64,000 bases of DNA from Massilia sp. YIM B02769 (GCF_030411995.1 NZ_JASNRC010000015.1:62001-126000), one strand, 5' to 3'; shown: positions 19,281 to 28,870, numbered from the stretch's first letter. Made by a program: numbers and translations. Notes: generated by a model from the sequence alone, not told the origin.

Positions 19281-20286
19281 CAGCCGGGGTCAGGTCTGAC
19301 ATTCAGACACGAGCTCATCGCTATCCGCCGCGACTCGCTTGTTCGAACGCCGCCACGGCCCGGCTGACCGTCTTGGTCGAGACGCCAAATGCCCCCGCCA
19401 GTTCTGGCATCGTGAAGGCCGTCGATAGATAGGCGCGGACCATCGCTTCGTTGCGGTCGGGGTAGCTGGCGCGGTAGGCGTCGATGGACCAGGCAACGGC
19501 ACGCCGCTCAGCCCTGACGGTTTCCACCAGCTTCCCGGATTGTTGCAATCGCCCGTGCGCCGCGATAAAGGCATCGTCGCCGAGAAGAACTCCGTGGCGC
19601 GTGGCGGTCAGTGGATTCGGCTCGCCGATGCCCGCCAGCAGGAACGCGCGATAGGCGGACATGGCGCTATCGCGTGTGTTGCCAAAGCGGGCGAGCAGCT
19701 GATCGTGCTCGAGCCAGAGAGGTGGGGATGTCGAGTTGACCAAGAAATGGTGGCTGCTCCATTGCCAATCGTCCGGTGACTTCGCGATGTTCGCGCGTAC
19801 GGGATTCAAAGCAATATAGCGGCACAGTTCCAGCAGATAGCTCTCTTTCTGTACAAGAATCGCCTTATAGCGCCCTTGAAACAGGTGCCCGACCATGCGG
19901 TGGCGTCGGTTGAAATGCTGGGTGTACGCACCGTTGAGCTGGCGCATTCCGCGCGACAAATTGGCGTCTACCGTTTCGATCAGCAGATGGAAATGATTAC
20001 CCATCTGGCAAAAGCTGTGGATGACGAAGTTGTGGCGTTTGCACACCAGTCCAAGCGCCGCTTGCCACGCACGACGATCGGAGTCGTCGAGATAGATGGA
20101 TTGCTGCCGATCACCACGCGAGGTGACGTGATAAAGGGCGCCGGGAAATTCGAGTCGAAGTGATCGCGTCATGCCCGGAACGGTACCGAATGCACACCTG
20201 CCGACACTGCGCTTGCGCAGTCGTCGACAGGAAAACAATCGGACACGGTTGAGCTCGTGTCCGATTGTCAGACCTGACCCCGGCTG
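19281..20286 (-). mobile_element. RAYT transposon-like unit with 37-bp inverted ends
   Basis: The two ends (19281-19317 and 20250-20286) are inverted copies of one 37-bp sequence matching at 35 positions, starting CAGCCGGGGTCAGGTCTGAC. The left end folds GTCTGA-CAT-TCAGAC (19294-19308). The right end carries a 12-bp perfect stem (20235-20246 with 20257-20268). The unit encloses one RAYT gene and sits between the stop of pcl (19267) and the stop of mrcA (20288), disrupting neither. A partial copy, ACAGCCGGGTCA, lies immediately outside the left end (19267-19278). Inverted flanking REP-type sequences around a Y1 transposase gene are typical of REP/RAYT units. Confidence 0.85.
19321..20172 (-). 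CDS. rayT: REP-associated tyrosine transposase (RAYT, Y1/HUH family)
   Basis: A 283-residue Y1-type transposase domain protein. The opening MTRSLRLEFPGALYHVTSRG, the HUH motif in MGNHFHLLIET (His-Phe-His), the tract LFQGRYKAILVQ and the region YLLELCRYIALNPVRA with the candidate nucleophile Tyr are all diagnostic. An extra C-terminal helix-turn-helix (FTMPELAGAFGVSTKTVSRAV, residues about 250-272) follows the catalytic domain. Such single-copy enzymes nick and join single-stranded DNA and are thought to spread REP sequences. ATG 20172 is chosen because the conserved N terminus begins there. It appears intact. Confidence 0.92.
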   Translation of the reverse strand: MTRSLRLEFPGALYHVTSRGDRQQSIYLDDSDRRAWQAALGLVCKRHNFVIHSFCQMGNHFHLLIETVDANLSRGMRQLNGAYTQHFNRRHRMVGHLFQGRYKAILVQKESYLLELCRYIALNPVRANIAKSPDDWQWSSHHFLVNSTSPPLWLEHDQLLARFGNTRDSAMSAYRAFLLAGIGEPNPLTATRHGVLLGDDAFIAAHGRLQQSGKLVETVRAERRAVAWSIDAYRASYPDRNEAMVRAYLSTAFTMPELAGAFGVSTKTVSRAVAAFEQASRGG

Positions 20287-20287
20287 T

Positions 20288-22732
20288 TCAGCGCATCGGG
20301 TCCGCCAGCGGATGCGCATTCTCCGCTGCCGGCTCCGGCTGCATCACTTCCTCACCCTCCGACAGCCCATCCGGGTCTTCCTCGGTCTCCACCGGCGCCA
20401 CGTCGATGCCGCGGAACTGCGGCAGCTCCGCAAATTCCGCGAATACCCAGTCGTCGTTCTCGCGCACGATGCCGTCCGGCTGCGGGCGTTCCTGGGCGGG
20501 GTGCTTGGCCAGCGCCACCTGCATGTAGTCGAGCCAGATCGGCAGGGCCAGCGTGGCGCCGAATTCGCGGCCGCCCAGCGAGCGCGGTTCGTCGTAGCCC
20601 ATCCAGGCCACGGCCACGATGTTGCCGCCGTAGCCGGCGAACCAGCCGTCGATGGCGTCGCTGGTGGTGCCCGTCTTGCCGGCGATGTCGGGGCGGCCCA
20701 AACGCTTGGTAGCGGCGGCGCCGGTGCCGTAGCGCGTCACGTCGCGCAGCATGCTGTCGGTGATGAAGGCGTTGCGGGCGTCGAGTACGCGTGCGGCTTC
20801 CTGGCGCGGCGCGGCCGGCCTGGTTTCCTGGATCACGGTGCCGTCGCCGTCGACGATCTTCGCGATCAGGTAGGGCTTCACCGCGTAGCCGCCGTTCGCG
20901 AAGACGGCGTAGGCGCCGGCCATCTGCAGCGGCGTCACGGCGCCGGTGCCCAGGGCCAGGGTCAGGTTCTTCGGGTGGCGCGCCAAATCAAAACCGAAGC
21001 GGCCGAGGAAGTCGTGGGTGTAGGGCACTTCGAGTGCGCGCAGCAGGCGCACGGTCGGCACGTTCTTCGAGTGCGCCAGCGAGTAGCGCATCGTGATCGG
21101 GCCGTCGAAGACGTTGTCGTCGTTCTGCGGCGACCAGGTGGCGCCGGCGTTCTCGCCCGGCATGTCCAGCGCTTCGTCCAGGATCAGGGTGCCAGGCGAA
21201 TACCCCTTTTGCACCGCGGCCGAGTAGACGAAAGGCTTGATCGCGGAACCCGGCTGGCGCCAGGCCTGGGTCACGTGGTTGAACTTCTGCAGGTTGTAGT
21301 CGAAGCCGCCGACCAGGGCCTGGTAGGCGCCGCTATCCGCGTCGATGGCGACGAAAGCCGCCGCCACTTGCGGCACCTGGCTGATCGCCCAGCCGTCCTT
21401 GCTGTCCTTGCCCGACGCTTTGCTGATGCGGACCACGGCGCCCGGCGTCAGGCGCACGGCGTCCCTGGCTTTCTCCGACAAGGCATTCGCCACAAACTTC
21501 AGCCCGGCGCCGGTGATGTCGAGCGTGTCGCCATCGATCGTCTCCACCTTCACGCGTTTCGACGATGCTTCCAGCACCACGGCCGGTTCCAGCCCATCGC
21601 TGGACGGACGCTTCTGCAGCGCGTCGACAATCGCTTCCTCGCGTTCTTCGGCGTCCACCGGCAGGTCGATGCGCGCTTCCGGGCCGCGGTAGCCGTGGCG
21701 CGCGTCGTAGGCCAGCACGTTGCGACGCACCGATTCGTAGGCCGATTTCTGGTCGGCCTCGCGGATGGTGGTCGTCACACGGATGCCGCGCGTATAGGCT
21801 TCTTCCTTGAACTGGGCATACACGGCCTGGCGCGCCAGTTCGGCCACGTACTCGGCGTGGGCACCGAATTCCTGCGGACGCGAATGGACGCGCATCGGTT
21901 CCTTCAGGGCTTGCGCATATTGGGCGTCGTCGATCTGCCGCAGGTCGTGCAGGCGGCGCAGCACCTGTTCCTGGCGCTGCTTGGCGCGTTTCGGGTTCAC
22001 GGCCGGGTTGTTGCGCGCGGGGTTCTGGGGCAGGCCGGCCAGCATCGCGGTCTCGGCGACACTCAGTTTGTCGAGGTCCTTGCCGAAGTAGGCGCGCGCG
22101 GCGCTGGCAAAGCCGTAGGAACGCTGGCCCAGGTAGATCTGGTTCATGTACAGCTCGAGGATCTGGTCCTTGGTCAGTGCATCCTCGATCTTGTAGGCGA
22201 GGGCGATCTCGTTGATTTTCCGGGACAGCTTCTTTTCCTTCGAAAGGAAGAAGTTGCGCGCCACCTGCATGGTGATGGTCGACGCGCCGCCGGCGCCGAA
22301 GCCGCTGCGCAGGTTGGAGCCGACCGCGCGCGCGGCGCCCATCCAGTCGATGCCGCCGTGTTCGTAGAAGCGCGCATCCTCGATGGCGAGTACTGCGTTC
22401 TTCATCATCGGCGGGATCTGCGCGATCGGCACGAAGTCCCGATGTTCTTCGCCGAATTCGCCGATCAGGACGTTGTCGGCGGTGTAGATGCGCAGCGGGA
22501 TCTTCGGCTTGTAATCGAGGACGGCGTCGATCGGCGGCACCTTGGGCACGATGGCGGTGAACACATACAGCACGACGCCGACGATGAAGACCACGATCGC
22601 GGCCAGGATGAAGAAGATGAAACCGCCTTGGCGGCGTGGGGGCCTGGATGGCCGGACGGATGTGGTCAAAACGGTTCTCTCTTGCAGGTGACTTGTGCGG
22701 GACGTTTGCGCAACGGTGACAAACGTGGGCAT
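20288..22732 (-). CDS. mrcA: Penicillin-binding protein 1A (bifunctional peptidoglycan synthase)
   Basis: An 814-residue class A PBP. Cytoplasmic Arg/Pro-rich tail, one transmembrane helix (GGFIFFILAAIVVFIVGVVL), then glycosyltransferase family 51 (DFVPIAQIPPMMKNAVLAIEDARFYEHGG, ARNFFLSKEKKLSRKINE, IYLGQRSYGFASAA), an OB-like linker, and the transpeptidase domain with SAIKPF (SxxK serine), SKN (in HSKNVP) and KTGTTS. It polymerises and cross-links peptidoglycan. ATG 22732 (MPTFVTV) is proposed; a TTG at about 22669 (LTTSVRPSR) is also possible. It ends two bases from the right end of the RAYT unit. Confidence 0.95.
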   Translation of the reverse strand: MPTFVTVAQTSRTSHLQERTVLTTSVRPSRPPRRQGGFIFFILAAIVVFIVGVVLYVFTAIVPKVPPIDAVLDYKPKIPLRIYTADNVLIGEFGEEHRDFVPIAQIPPMMKNAVLAIEDARFYEHGGIDWMGAARAVGSNLRSGFGAGGASTITMQVARNFFLSKEKKLSRKINEIALAYKIEDALTKDQILELYMNQIYLGQRSYGFASAARAYFGKDLDKLSVAETAMLAGLPQNPARNNPAVNPKRAKQRQEQVLRRLHDLRQIDDAQYAQALKEPMRVHSRPQEFGAHAEYVAELARQAVYAQFKEEAYTRGIRVTTTIREADQKSAYESVRRNVLAYDARHGYRGPEARIDLPVDAEEREEAIVDALQKRPSSDGLEPAVVLEASSKRVKVETIDGDTLDITGAGLKFVANALSEKARDAVRLTPGAVVRISKASGKDSKDGWAISQVPQVAAAFVAIDADSGAYQALVGGFDYNLQKFNHVTQAWRQPGSAIKPFVYSAAVQKGYSPGTLILDEALDMPGENAGATWSPQNDDNVFDGPITMRYSLAHSKNVPTVRLLRALEVPYTHDFLGRFGFDLARHPKNLTLALGTGAVTPLQMAGAYAVFANGGYAVKPYLIAKIVDGDGTVIQETRPAAPRQEAARVLDARNAFITDSMLRDVTRYGTGAAATKRLGRPDIAGKTGTTSDAIDGWFAGYGGNIVAVAWMGYDEPRSLGGREFGATLALPIWLDYMQVALAKHPAQERPQPDGIVRENDDWVFAEFAELPQFRGIDVAPVETEEDPDGLSEGEEVMQPEPAAENAHPLADPMR

Positions 22733-22851
22733 CGTGGATGCGGTCTCGGTCGGCGCATTATAATCCGCTTTCTTTCGCCTCAAGCATGTGCCATAGTCTC
22801 GCTCCAGGCCTGCGCCAGACTGGCCGGAACATCCAGAACACAAGGAACACG

Positions 22852-25113
22852 ATGCCCTACGATCCCGCTCCTCCCGCCGTGAAGCCGTATATCCCGGCCA
22901 CGGCGCAACTGCCCGAAATGACCATCCGCGCCCTCGTCATGGGCGTGGTGCTGGGGATGGTCTTCGGCGCCTCCTCGCTGTACCTGGTACTGAAGGTCGG
23001 CCTGACCGTCAGCGCCTCGATCCCGGTGGCGGTGATCGCCATCACCCTGTTCGGCATGTTCAAGAAGATGGGCGGGCGCGAGTCCACCATCCTCGAAAAC
23101 AGCATCACGCAAACCGCCGGTTCGGCCGGCGAGTCGCTGGCATTCGGCCTGGGCGTGACCATGCCGGCGATTATGATCCTCGGCTTCGACCTCGAGATCT
23201 CGCGCGTGATGCTGGTCGGGATCCTGGGCGGGCTGCTCGGCATCCTGATGATGATTCCGATGCGCCGCACCATGATTGTCGACGCCCACCGCGAACTGAA
23301 GTACCCGGAAGGCACCGCCTGCGCCGAGGTGCTGAAGGCGGCCGCCACCGACACCTCGCGCGAAGCGGCCGGCGAAGTGCGCGTCGAAGGTTCCGACGCC
23401 GCGCGTGACGCCAAGCGCCGCGCCGCCATCATCTTCGGCGGCTTCGGGCTGGGCCTGTTATATAAGGTCGCGAACGTCTCGCTGAAGGGCTGGAAGGACG
23501 TCGCCAACTTCGAGTTCGGCGCGCCTTTGAAAGCCGGTTCGGCCGGCGCCGAGCTGTCGCCGGAACTGGTGGGCGTGGGCTACATCATCGGCCCGCGCAT
23601 TGCCTTCACGATGGCAGCCGGCGGCGTGCTGTCCTACCTGATGCTGATCCCGATGATCAAGTTCTTCGGCGAGCTGCTGACGGTGCCGCTCTCGCCCGCG
23701 ACGATGCTCATCAAGGACATGTCGCCCGACGACATCCGCGACGCCTACGTGCTGTACATCGGCGCCGGCGCCGTGGCGGCCGGTGGCCTGATTTCGCTGG
23801 TGCGTTCGCTGCCGTCGATCTGGAACGGCCTGAAGGGCGGCCTGGCTGGCATGGGCAAGAACAAGGCGAGCACGCCGAACGCCGGCCTGCGCACCGACCA
23901 GGACATCCCCTTCAAATGGGTGGCGATCGGCTGCCTGGCCATCATCGCCATCATCACCTTCGCCACGCCGCTGCACATGAATCTGCTCGGTGCGCTGCTG
24001 ATCCTGGTGTTCGGCTTCCTGTTCGCCACCGTGTCCTCGCGCCTGACCGGCGAAGTCGGTTCCTCGTCGAACCCGATTTCCGGCATGGCCGTGGCCACGC
24101 TGCTGTTCACCTGCCTGATCTTCCTGCTGATGGGCTGGACCGGCGGCCGTTATTACGTGACCGCGCTGTCGGTCGGCGCCATCGTCTGCATCGCCGCGAG
24201 TAATGCCGGCACCACCTCGCAGGACTTGAAGACCGGCTTCCTGGTCGGCTCGACGCCGCGCCTGCAGCAGTACGCGATTTTGTGCGGCGCCTTTGCTTCG
24301 GCGCTGATCCTGGGGCCGATTTTGCTGAAGCTGAACGATGCCGGTACCGTGTACGTGCCGGCGGCCCAGGTGGCGCCCGGCGTGACGGTCGACGCGAGCA
24401 AGCTGACGGAGACCGCGCAGCTGCAGGGCCCGCAGGCCGAGAGCGGCAGCAAGACGTATAAAGTCTGGCGCAAGCTTGACACCGTCGGCGGCCCGGAAGG
24501 CAAGTACCTGGTGGCCGACGACGGCAAGCTGGCCTACCTGGTCGACCCGGGCATCAACGGCCACTATCACCAGCGTCCGGACGGCACGGAAGTCAAGAAG
24601 TACGATGCGCCGAAGGCGGTGCTGATGTCCTACATCATCAAGGGCATCCTCGACCAGCAGCTGCCTTGGACGCTGGTGCTGTTCGGCGTGATGATCTCGG
24701 TGGTGCTGGAACTGGCCGGCATCCAGGCGCTGGCCTTCTCGGTGGGCGTGTACCTGCCGCTGGTGTCGACGCTGCCGATCGCTGTCGGTGGCGCGGTGCG
24801 CTGGGTGGCCGACCGCCGCAACAACAAGCTGCCGCAGTATGCCAAGCTGAATGACGAGGAACGCCAGGCCGCGGGCGACCGCAGCTCGGGCACCTTGCTG
24901 GCCTCGGGTTATATCGCGGGTGGCGCGCTGGCCGGCATCGTGATCGCGATCACGGCGGGCGTGATGACCAACTTCGACAGCATGATGGCGAAGTGGGCGG
25001 AGGCGTCGAATCCGTTCTTCGCGGGGGTGAATGCGGACTTGCTGTCGCTGATACCGTATGCGGCGATTGTGCTGCTGCTGTATTGGGTGGCGCGCGAAAA
25101 GGCGCCGAAGTAA
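22852..25113 (+). CDS. OPT-family oligopeptide (or metal-chelate) transporter
   Basis: A 753-residue polytopic membrane protein of the OPT/YSL superfamily. Characteristic pieces are EMTIRALVMGVVLGMVFGASSLYLVLKVGLTVSASIP at the N terminus, ENSITQTAGSAGESLAFG, and EGTACAEVLKAA. About 14-16 hydrophobic segments are visible, with a large hydrophilic insert at residues about 505-595. It is thought to import peptides or peptide-like chelates by proton symport. Start ATG 22852 has AAGGA six bases upstream. It is divergent from mrcA (120 bp apart) and followed by a terminator at 25120. Confidence 0.92.
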   Translation: MPYDPAPPAVKPYIPATAQLPEMTIRALVMGVVLGMVFGASSLYLVLKVGLTVSASIPVAVIAITLFGMFKKMGGRESTILENSITQTAGSAGESLAFGLGVTMPAIMILGFDLEISRVMLVGILGGLLGILMMIPMRRTMIVDAHRELKYPEGTACAEVLKAAATDTSREAAGEVRVEGSDAARDAKRRAAIIFGGFGLGLLYKVANVSLKGWKDVANFEFGAPLKAGSAGAELSPELVGVGYIIGPRIAFTMAAGGVLSYLMLIPMIKFFGELLTVPLSPATMLIKDMSPDDIRDAYVLYIGAGAVAAGGLISLVRSLPSIWNGLKGGLAGMGKNKASTPNAGLRTDQDIPFKWVAIGCLAIIAIITFATPLHMNLLGALLILVFGFLFATVSSRLTGEVGSSSNPISGMAVATLLFTCLIFLLMGWTGGRYYVTALSVGAIVCIAASNAGTTSQDLKTGFLVGSTPRLQQYAILCGAFASALILGPILLKLNDAGTVYVPAAQVAPGVTVDASKLTETAQLQGPQAESGSKTYKVWRKLDTVGGPEGKYLVADDGKLAYLVDPGINGHYHQRPDGTEVKKYDAPKAVLMSYIIKGILDQQLPWTLVLFGVMISVVLELAGIQALAFSVGVYLPLVSTLPIAVGGAVRWVADRRNNKLPQYAKLNDEERQAAGDRSSGTLLASGYIAGGALAGIVIAITAGVMTNFDSMMAKWAEASNPFFAGVNADLLSLIPYAAIVLLLYWVAREKAPK

Positions 25114-25119
25114 AAGCAG

Positions 25120-25146
25120 AACGGGCGCCAGTGGCGCCCGTTTTTT
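25120..25146 (+). terminator. Rho-independent terminator of the OPT gene
   Basis: A 10-bp perfect stem (AACGGGCGCC at 25120-25129 with GGCGCCCGTT) with loop AGT, followed by a run of T at 25141-25146, seven bases after the OPT stop codon. Confidence 0.93.
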
Positions 25147-25186
25147 ATTGGTAGTCGATGTGTTGCGTGGTCATTGGCGGTGCAAC

Positions 25187-25242
25187 GGTGGGGACGAGTC
25201 CCCACCCTACAACGGCGCGTAGGGTGGGGACTCGTCCCCACC
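25187..25242. repeat. Perfect 24-bp inverted pair of REP-like units
   Basis: Arms at 25187-25210 and 25219-25242 are exact reverse complements with an 8-base spacer. Each contains the smaller palindrome GGTGGGGAC-GA-GTCCCCACC and the flank CCTAC/GTAGG. It belongs to the window-wide repeat family with its own version of the centre, between convergent genes. Confidence 0.85.
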
Positions 25243-25261
25243 AGCTCCCACAGTTTGACAA

Positions 25262-26185
25262 TCAAACAAACGCCAGATCATGCGTCCGAATCACATCATC
25301 GAGCCACGCATCCGAATGGCTGAACCGATACCCGAGATCCAGGGCGCGCGACGTATCCAGCACCATCGGCTCGGCGAAATCAAATGGCGATAACACGCCC
25401 GGCGCCGTCGGCTCATTCACGCGGCGATACCGCGCCGGCGCATCCAGCGCCTTCGCCACCCGCCGATACAACCCATGTGCCGACAGCGGCCCGCCCGACG
25501 CGGCATTCACCGCCCCGGTAAATTCCTGAGTACCGGCCCAGTCCAGGAAAGCCGCCGCCTCCTGTGTCCCGAGGAACGACACTGCCGCCCCCGCATGCGC
25601 ATACGGCAGCGCCGCGCCGGCTCGCAGCAAATCGACGTAATACGCCAGCCTCCCTGTAAATTCCTCCGGCCCGCCCAGCACGTGCGCCAGGCGCGCGGTC
25701 ACCAGCGGCAGCGAGCCGTCGCGGTACAGGTAAGCCTCGGCCTGCACCTTGCCGGCGACGTAGCTTTCCACCGCCAGTGTCGGATCGTGCCAGGGATAGC
25801 CGGTATCGATCGCCTGCGCCAGCACAGGCAGGTCGTCCTCGCATAGGGAAGCCGCGCGCGGCCGGATCCCGCGGTACACGTCGATCGTCGAGGTCATCAC
25901 ATAACGCCCGACCTTGCCGGCAAAGGTGCGCACCGCGATCGCCGCGTCCAGCGGGCTGTAGCACATCTGGTCGAACACCACGTCGTAGCGCTTGCCCGCA
26001 AAGGCGCTGCGCATGGCGGCGTCAACGCGGCGGTCGACGCGGATGCGGTCGATACGCGCGCCGAACGGATCGGGCGCATAGCCGCGCGTGGCGATCGTCA
26101 CGCAGTGCCCGGCGCGCACCAGGCGCTGCACCAGCAGCTTGCCGAAATAGCGGGTCCCGCCGATCACCAGTACTTCCTTCTGCAT
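25262..26185 (-). CDS. NAD-dependent epimerase/dehydratase-family protein
   Basis: A 307-residue extended short-chain dehydrogenase/reductase-like protein. Rossmann dinucleotide motif VIGGTRYFGKLLV (residues 7-19), STIDVYRG after strand 5, and YVAGKVQAE providing the Tyr-x3-Lys pair. The GGTRYFG form is that of the reductase group related to plant CSP41/UDP-glucose epimerase-like proteins, so the enzymatic substrate is uncertain. Divergent from the LysR-type regulator at 26291, which probably controls it. Confidence 0.85.
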   Translation of the reverse strand: MQKEVLVIGGTRYFGKLLVQRLVRAGHCVTIATRGYAPDPFGARIDRIRVDRRVDAAMRSAFAGKRYDVVFDQMCYSPLDAAIAVRTFAGKVGRYVMTSTIDVYRGIRPRAASLCEDDLPVLAQAIDTGYPWHDPTLAVESYVAGKVQAEAYLYRDGSLPLVTARLAHVLGGPEEFTGRLAYYVDLLRAGAALPYAHAGAAVSFLGTQEAAAFLDWAGTQEFTGAVNAASGGPLSAHGLYRRVAKALDAPARYRRVNEPTAPGVLSPFDFAEPMVLDTSRALDLGYRFSHSDAWLDDVIRTHDLAFV

Positions 26186-26290
26186 GGCGTCTCCTTGAAG
26201 AATCGACTATATTTTGTGCTCAGCAGCAAAAACCGGCAAACAAGAAAAATCGCTCACTATGAATAAGAAAAACTTACGTCAGGACGCGGC

Positions 26291-27190
26291 ATGAAACCGC
26301 TGCGCAGCCTGTCCGGCCTCATTGATTTCGAATGCGCGGCGCGCTGGGGCAGTTTCAAGCTGGCGGCGCGCGAGCTGCACAAGACGCCGGCCGCGGTCAG
26401 TTTGCAGGTCAAGCAGCTCGAGGAAACAGTCGGCTTTCCGCTGTTCGTGCGCCACCCGCGCCATATCTCGCTGACCGCCAAGGGCGAGGAGCTGGCGATT
26501 GCCATCGGGCGCATGCTGGGCGACTTGCGCGCCAAGGTCGGCGCCCTGCAGCGCGGCGACGAGGAGTCGGTGCTGCGCATCTCGACCACGCATTCCTTTG
26601 CGATCAAGTGGCTGGTGCCGCGCATGCACCGCTTCACCCGGCAGTATCCCGAGCTGGATATCCGCATCGATTCCAACGATGCGCCGGTCGACCTGGAAGC
26701 CGACACCACCGATGTCGCGATCCGCTACGGCACCGTGCGCGACGGCGACCCGGCGCTGCTGTTCCGCGAGCGCCTGGTGCCGGTGTACAGCCCGGAGCTG
26801 CTGGCCGAGGGACAGCCCGACCTGACCCTGGCGGACCTGGCGCAGCAGCCGCTGTTGTGCGAAAAATCGCCCGAGTCCTGGCTCCAGCTGCTCAACGAGA
26901 ACCGCGCGCTGAAGGGCAAGTACGATTTCTCGCGCGGCTATAGCCATTGGGGCGTGCTGGTGCAGGCGGCGGTGGCGGGGCAGGGCGTGGCCCTGGTGCC
27001 CTACGGGATCGCCTGCCAGGACATCGCCTCGGGGGCATTGCGGCAGATTTCGTGCCGCAGCGCGCCCTTCGACATGGGTTACCGCTTCCTCGCCAATCCG
27101 CACAAGGAAAGCATGCGCAAGGTGCAGCGCTTCCGCGCATGGATGGTGAGCGAGATGGAAGGGATGCAGCGCGCGCTGGATGAGGCCTAG
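26291..27190 (+). CDS. LysR-family transcriptional regulator (GcvA-like)
   Basis: A 299-residue LysR-type regulator with N-terminal winged HTH (LIDFECAARWGSFKLAARELHKTPAAVSLQ..., residues 9-66) and a periplasmic-binding-protein-like effector domain (residues 93-295). The HTH with TPAAVS and VRHPRHISLT resembles GcvA/AmpR-type regulators. It is separated by 105 bp from the divergent epimerase gene, the classic LysR arrangement. Its stop codon TAG (27188-27190) is provided by the start of a REP-like repeat. Confidence 0.92.
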   Translation: MKPLRSLSGLIDFECAARWGSFKLAARELHKTPAAVSLQVKQLEETVGFPLFVRHPRHISLTAKGEELAIAIGRMLGDLRAKVGALQRGDEESVLRISTTHSFAIKWLVPRMHRFTRQYPELDIRIDSNDAPVDLEADTTDVAIRYGTVRDGDPALLFRERLVPVYSPELLAEGQPDLTLADLAQQPLLCEKSPESWLQLLNENRALKGKYDFSRGYSHWGVLVQAAVAGQGVALVPYGIACQDIASGALRQISCRSAPFDMGYRFLANPHKESMRKVQRFRAWMVSEMEGMQRALDEA

Positions 27191-27312
27191 GGTGGACCGG
27201 GCTGCGAGAGGCGGTGTCCCGTCCACGCGGCGAGCGTTATCGGCGTGAAGTCGCGTCGGATGATCTTGCGGCAGGCGATCGACGCGTGGACGGCAAAGCC
27301 GTCCACCCTACG
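27188..27312. repeat. REP-like repeats after the LysR gene
   Basis: Two units of the family lie at 27188-27230 (TAGGGTGGACCGGG ... GTCCACGCGG) and 27283-27312 (CGCGTGGACGGC ... GCCGTCCACCCTACG) in opposite orientation. The first supplies the LysR stop codon. The unit centres here use GGAC/GTCC instead of GGGC/GCCC. Confidence 0.75.
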
Positions 27313-27342
27313 AAAAACGGCAGCCCGAAGGCTGCCGTTTTT
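27313..27342. terminator. Bidirectional terminator
   Basis: A 13-bp perfect stem (27313-27325 with 27330-27342) closed by a CGAA tetraloop, starting with AAAAA and ending with TTTTT, between the convergent LysR and POT genes. It should work in both directions. Confidence 0.92.
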
Positions 27343-27364
27343 AATGTGAACCTGAGGACTGCGC

Positions 27365-28870
27365 TTACTTCACGCCGTGCATCAGCTTCTGGATCAGCGG
27401 TGCGATCAGGAACAGCAGCACGCCGCCGCCCACCAGCGACCAGAAGCCGAAGGTGTAGCCGTCGAGTGCCGAGACGATCGACATGCCCGACTCGCCCGAG
27501 ACGTGCGAAGCGAAGATGCCCGACAGGTTGTTGCCGATACCGGTCGACAGGAACCAGCCGCCCATGCCCAGGCCGACCAGGCGCACCGGGGCCAGCTTGG
27601 TGACCATCGACAGGCCGATCGGCGACAGGCAGAGTTCACCGATCGACTGGATCACGTAGACCATGAACAGGGTCCAGAACGGGATCTTGTTGTTGGCGTC
27701 GACCAGGCTCGACAGGGCGAACATCAGCAGGCCGAAGGCGAGGCCGTTGAAGATCAGGCCGAGGCCGAACTTGCGCGGGATCGACGGATTCGCGTTGCGC
27801 TTGCCGAGCATGACCCAGATGGCGGCGATGATCGGTGCGCAGGCGATGATGGCGACCGAGTTCACACTCTGGAACCAGGCGACCGGGAAGATCCAGCCGG
27901 CCAGGTCGCGGTCGACGATCTTGTCGGCCAGGAAGGTGAACGAGCTGCCCGCCTGTTCGAAGAACATCCAGAACAGGATGTTGAAGGCGAAGATGATCAT
28001 CATGGCGATGGTCTTGTCGCGCGCGACCTTGCCGTTGCGGATACCTTCGACCATCAGCATCAGCGCCAGGGCGATGAACAGCACGGTCAGGATGACCTGC
28101 AGGGTGCCGGCGCCGAGTTTCAGCAGGAAGTACACGCCAGGGATGACGATGATGCTGCCGACGATGACGGCGATCGAGCGGCCGTAGCCTTGCGCATTGG
28201 CTTCCGGGGCGCCGATGCCGGCCAGGGTCTTGCGGCCGATGTAGAACCACACGAGGCTGATCAGCATGCCGATGCCGGATGCGAAGAACACGACCTTGTA
28301 GGCCGGGGTGTCCGGGTTGCCGAACTGCTGGGCCAATACCTGGGTCAGAATCGGCGCGATGAAGGCGCCGGTGTTGATGCCCATGTAGAAGATGGTGAAG
28401 CCCGAATCGCGGCGGGTGTCGTTCAGCGCATAGAGTTTACCGACCATGGTCGAGATGTTCGGCTTGAACATGCCGTTACCGACGATGATGGTGGCGAGAC
28501 CGAGCTTGAACACGTCTTCGCTCGGTATCGTGATCATGAACAGGCCGGCGGCCATGAACACGGCGCCGATCAGGATCGAGCGCTGGTAGCCGATGACGCG
28601 GTCGGCGATCAGGCCGCCGAAGACGGCGCCGGCATACACCAGCGCGAGGTAGGAACCGTAGGTCAGGTTGGCGCTGGCCTGGCCGACGGCGCTGCCGTCG
28701 TAGAATTGGGCGACGATGTAGAGCACCAGGGCCCAACGGATGCCATAAAAAGCGAAGCGCTCCCAGAATTCGGTCATGAACAGCATCCACAGCGGTGCTG
28801 GGTGGCCCATGATTTGTTTGAACTCTGGAATCGCGACCTTGTCGGCGGGTGTAGCAGCTGCACCGCTCAT
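27365..28870 (-). CDS. POT/PTR-family proton-dependent di/tripeptide transporter
   Basis: A 501-residue MFS protein of the proton-coupled oligopeptide transporter family. The E-x-x-E-R-F motif is present near the N terminus (MTEFWERFAFYGIR), as is the family signature IFYMGINTGAFIAPIL. About 12-14 transmembrane helices. It would import di- and tripeptides. ATG 28870 has a strong GGAGG six bases upstream; the TTG at 28885 is not needed. Together with the OPT protein upstream it makes peptide uptake a recurring theme here. Confidence 0.94.
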   Translation of the reverse strand: MSGAAATPADKVAIPEFKQIMGHPAPLWMLFMTEFWERFAFYGIRWALVLYIVAQFYDGSAVGQASANLTYGSYLALVYAGAVFGGLIADRVIGYQRSILIGAVFMAAGLFMITIPSEDVFKLGLATIIVGNGMFKPNISTMVGKLYALNDTRRDSGFTIFYMGINTGAFIAPILTQVLAQQFGNPDTPAYKVVFFASGIGMLISLVWFYIGRKTLAGIGAPEANAQGYGRSIAVIVGSIIVIPGVYFLLKLGAGTLQVILTVLFIALALMLMVEGIRNGKVARDKTIAMMIIFAFNILFWMFFEQAGSSFTFLADKIVDRDLAGWIFPVAWFQSVNSVAIIACAPIIAAIWVMLGKRNANPSIPRKFGLGLIFNGLAFGLLMFALSSLVDANNKIPFWTLFMVYVIQSIGELCLSPIGLSMVTKLAPVRLVGLGMGGWFLSTGIGNNLSGIFASHVSGESGMSIVSALDGYTFGFWSLVGGGVLLFLIAPLIQKLMHGVK

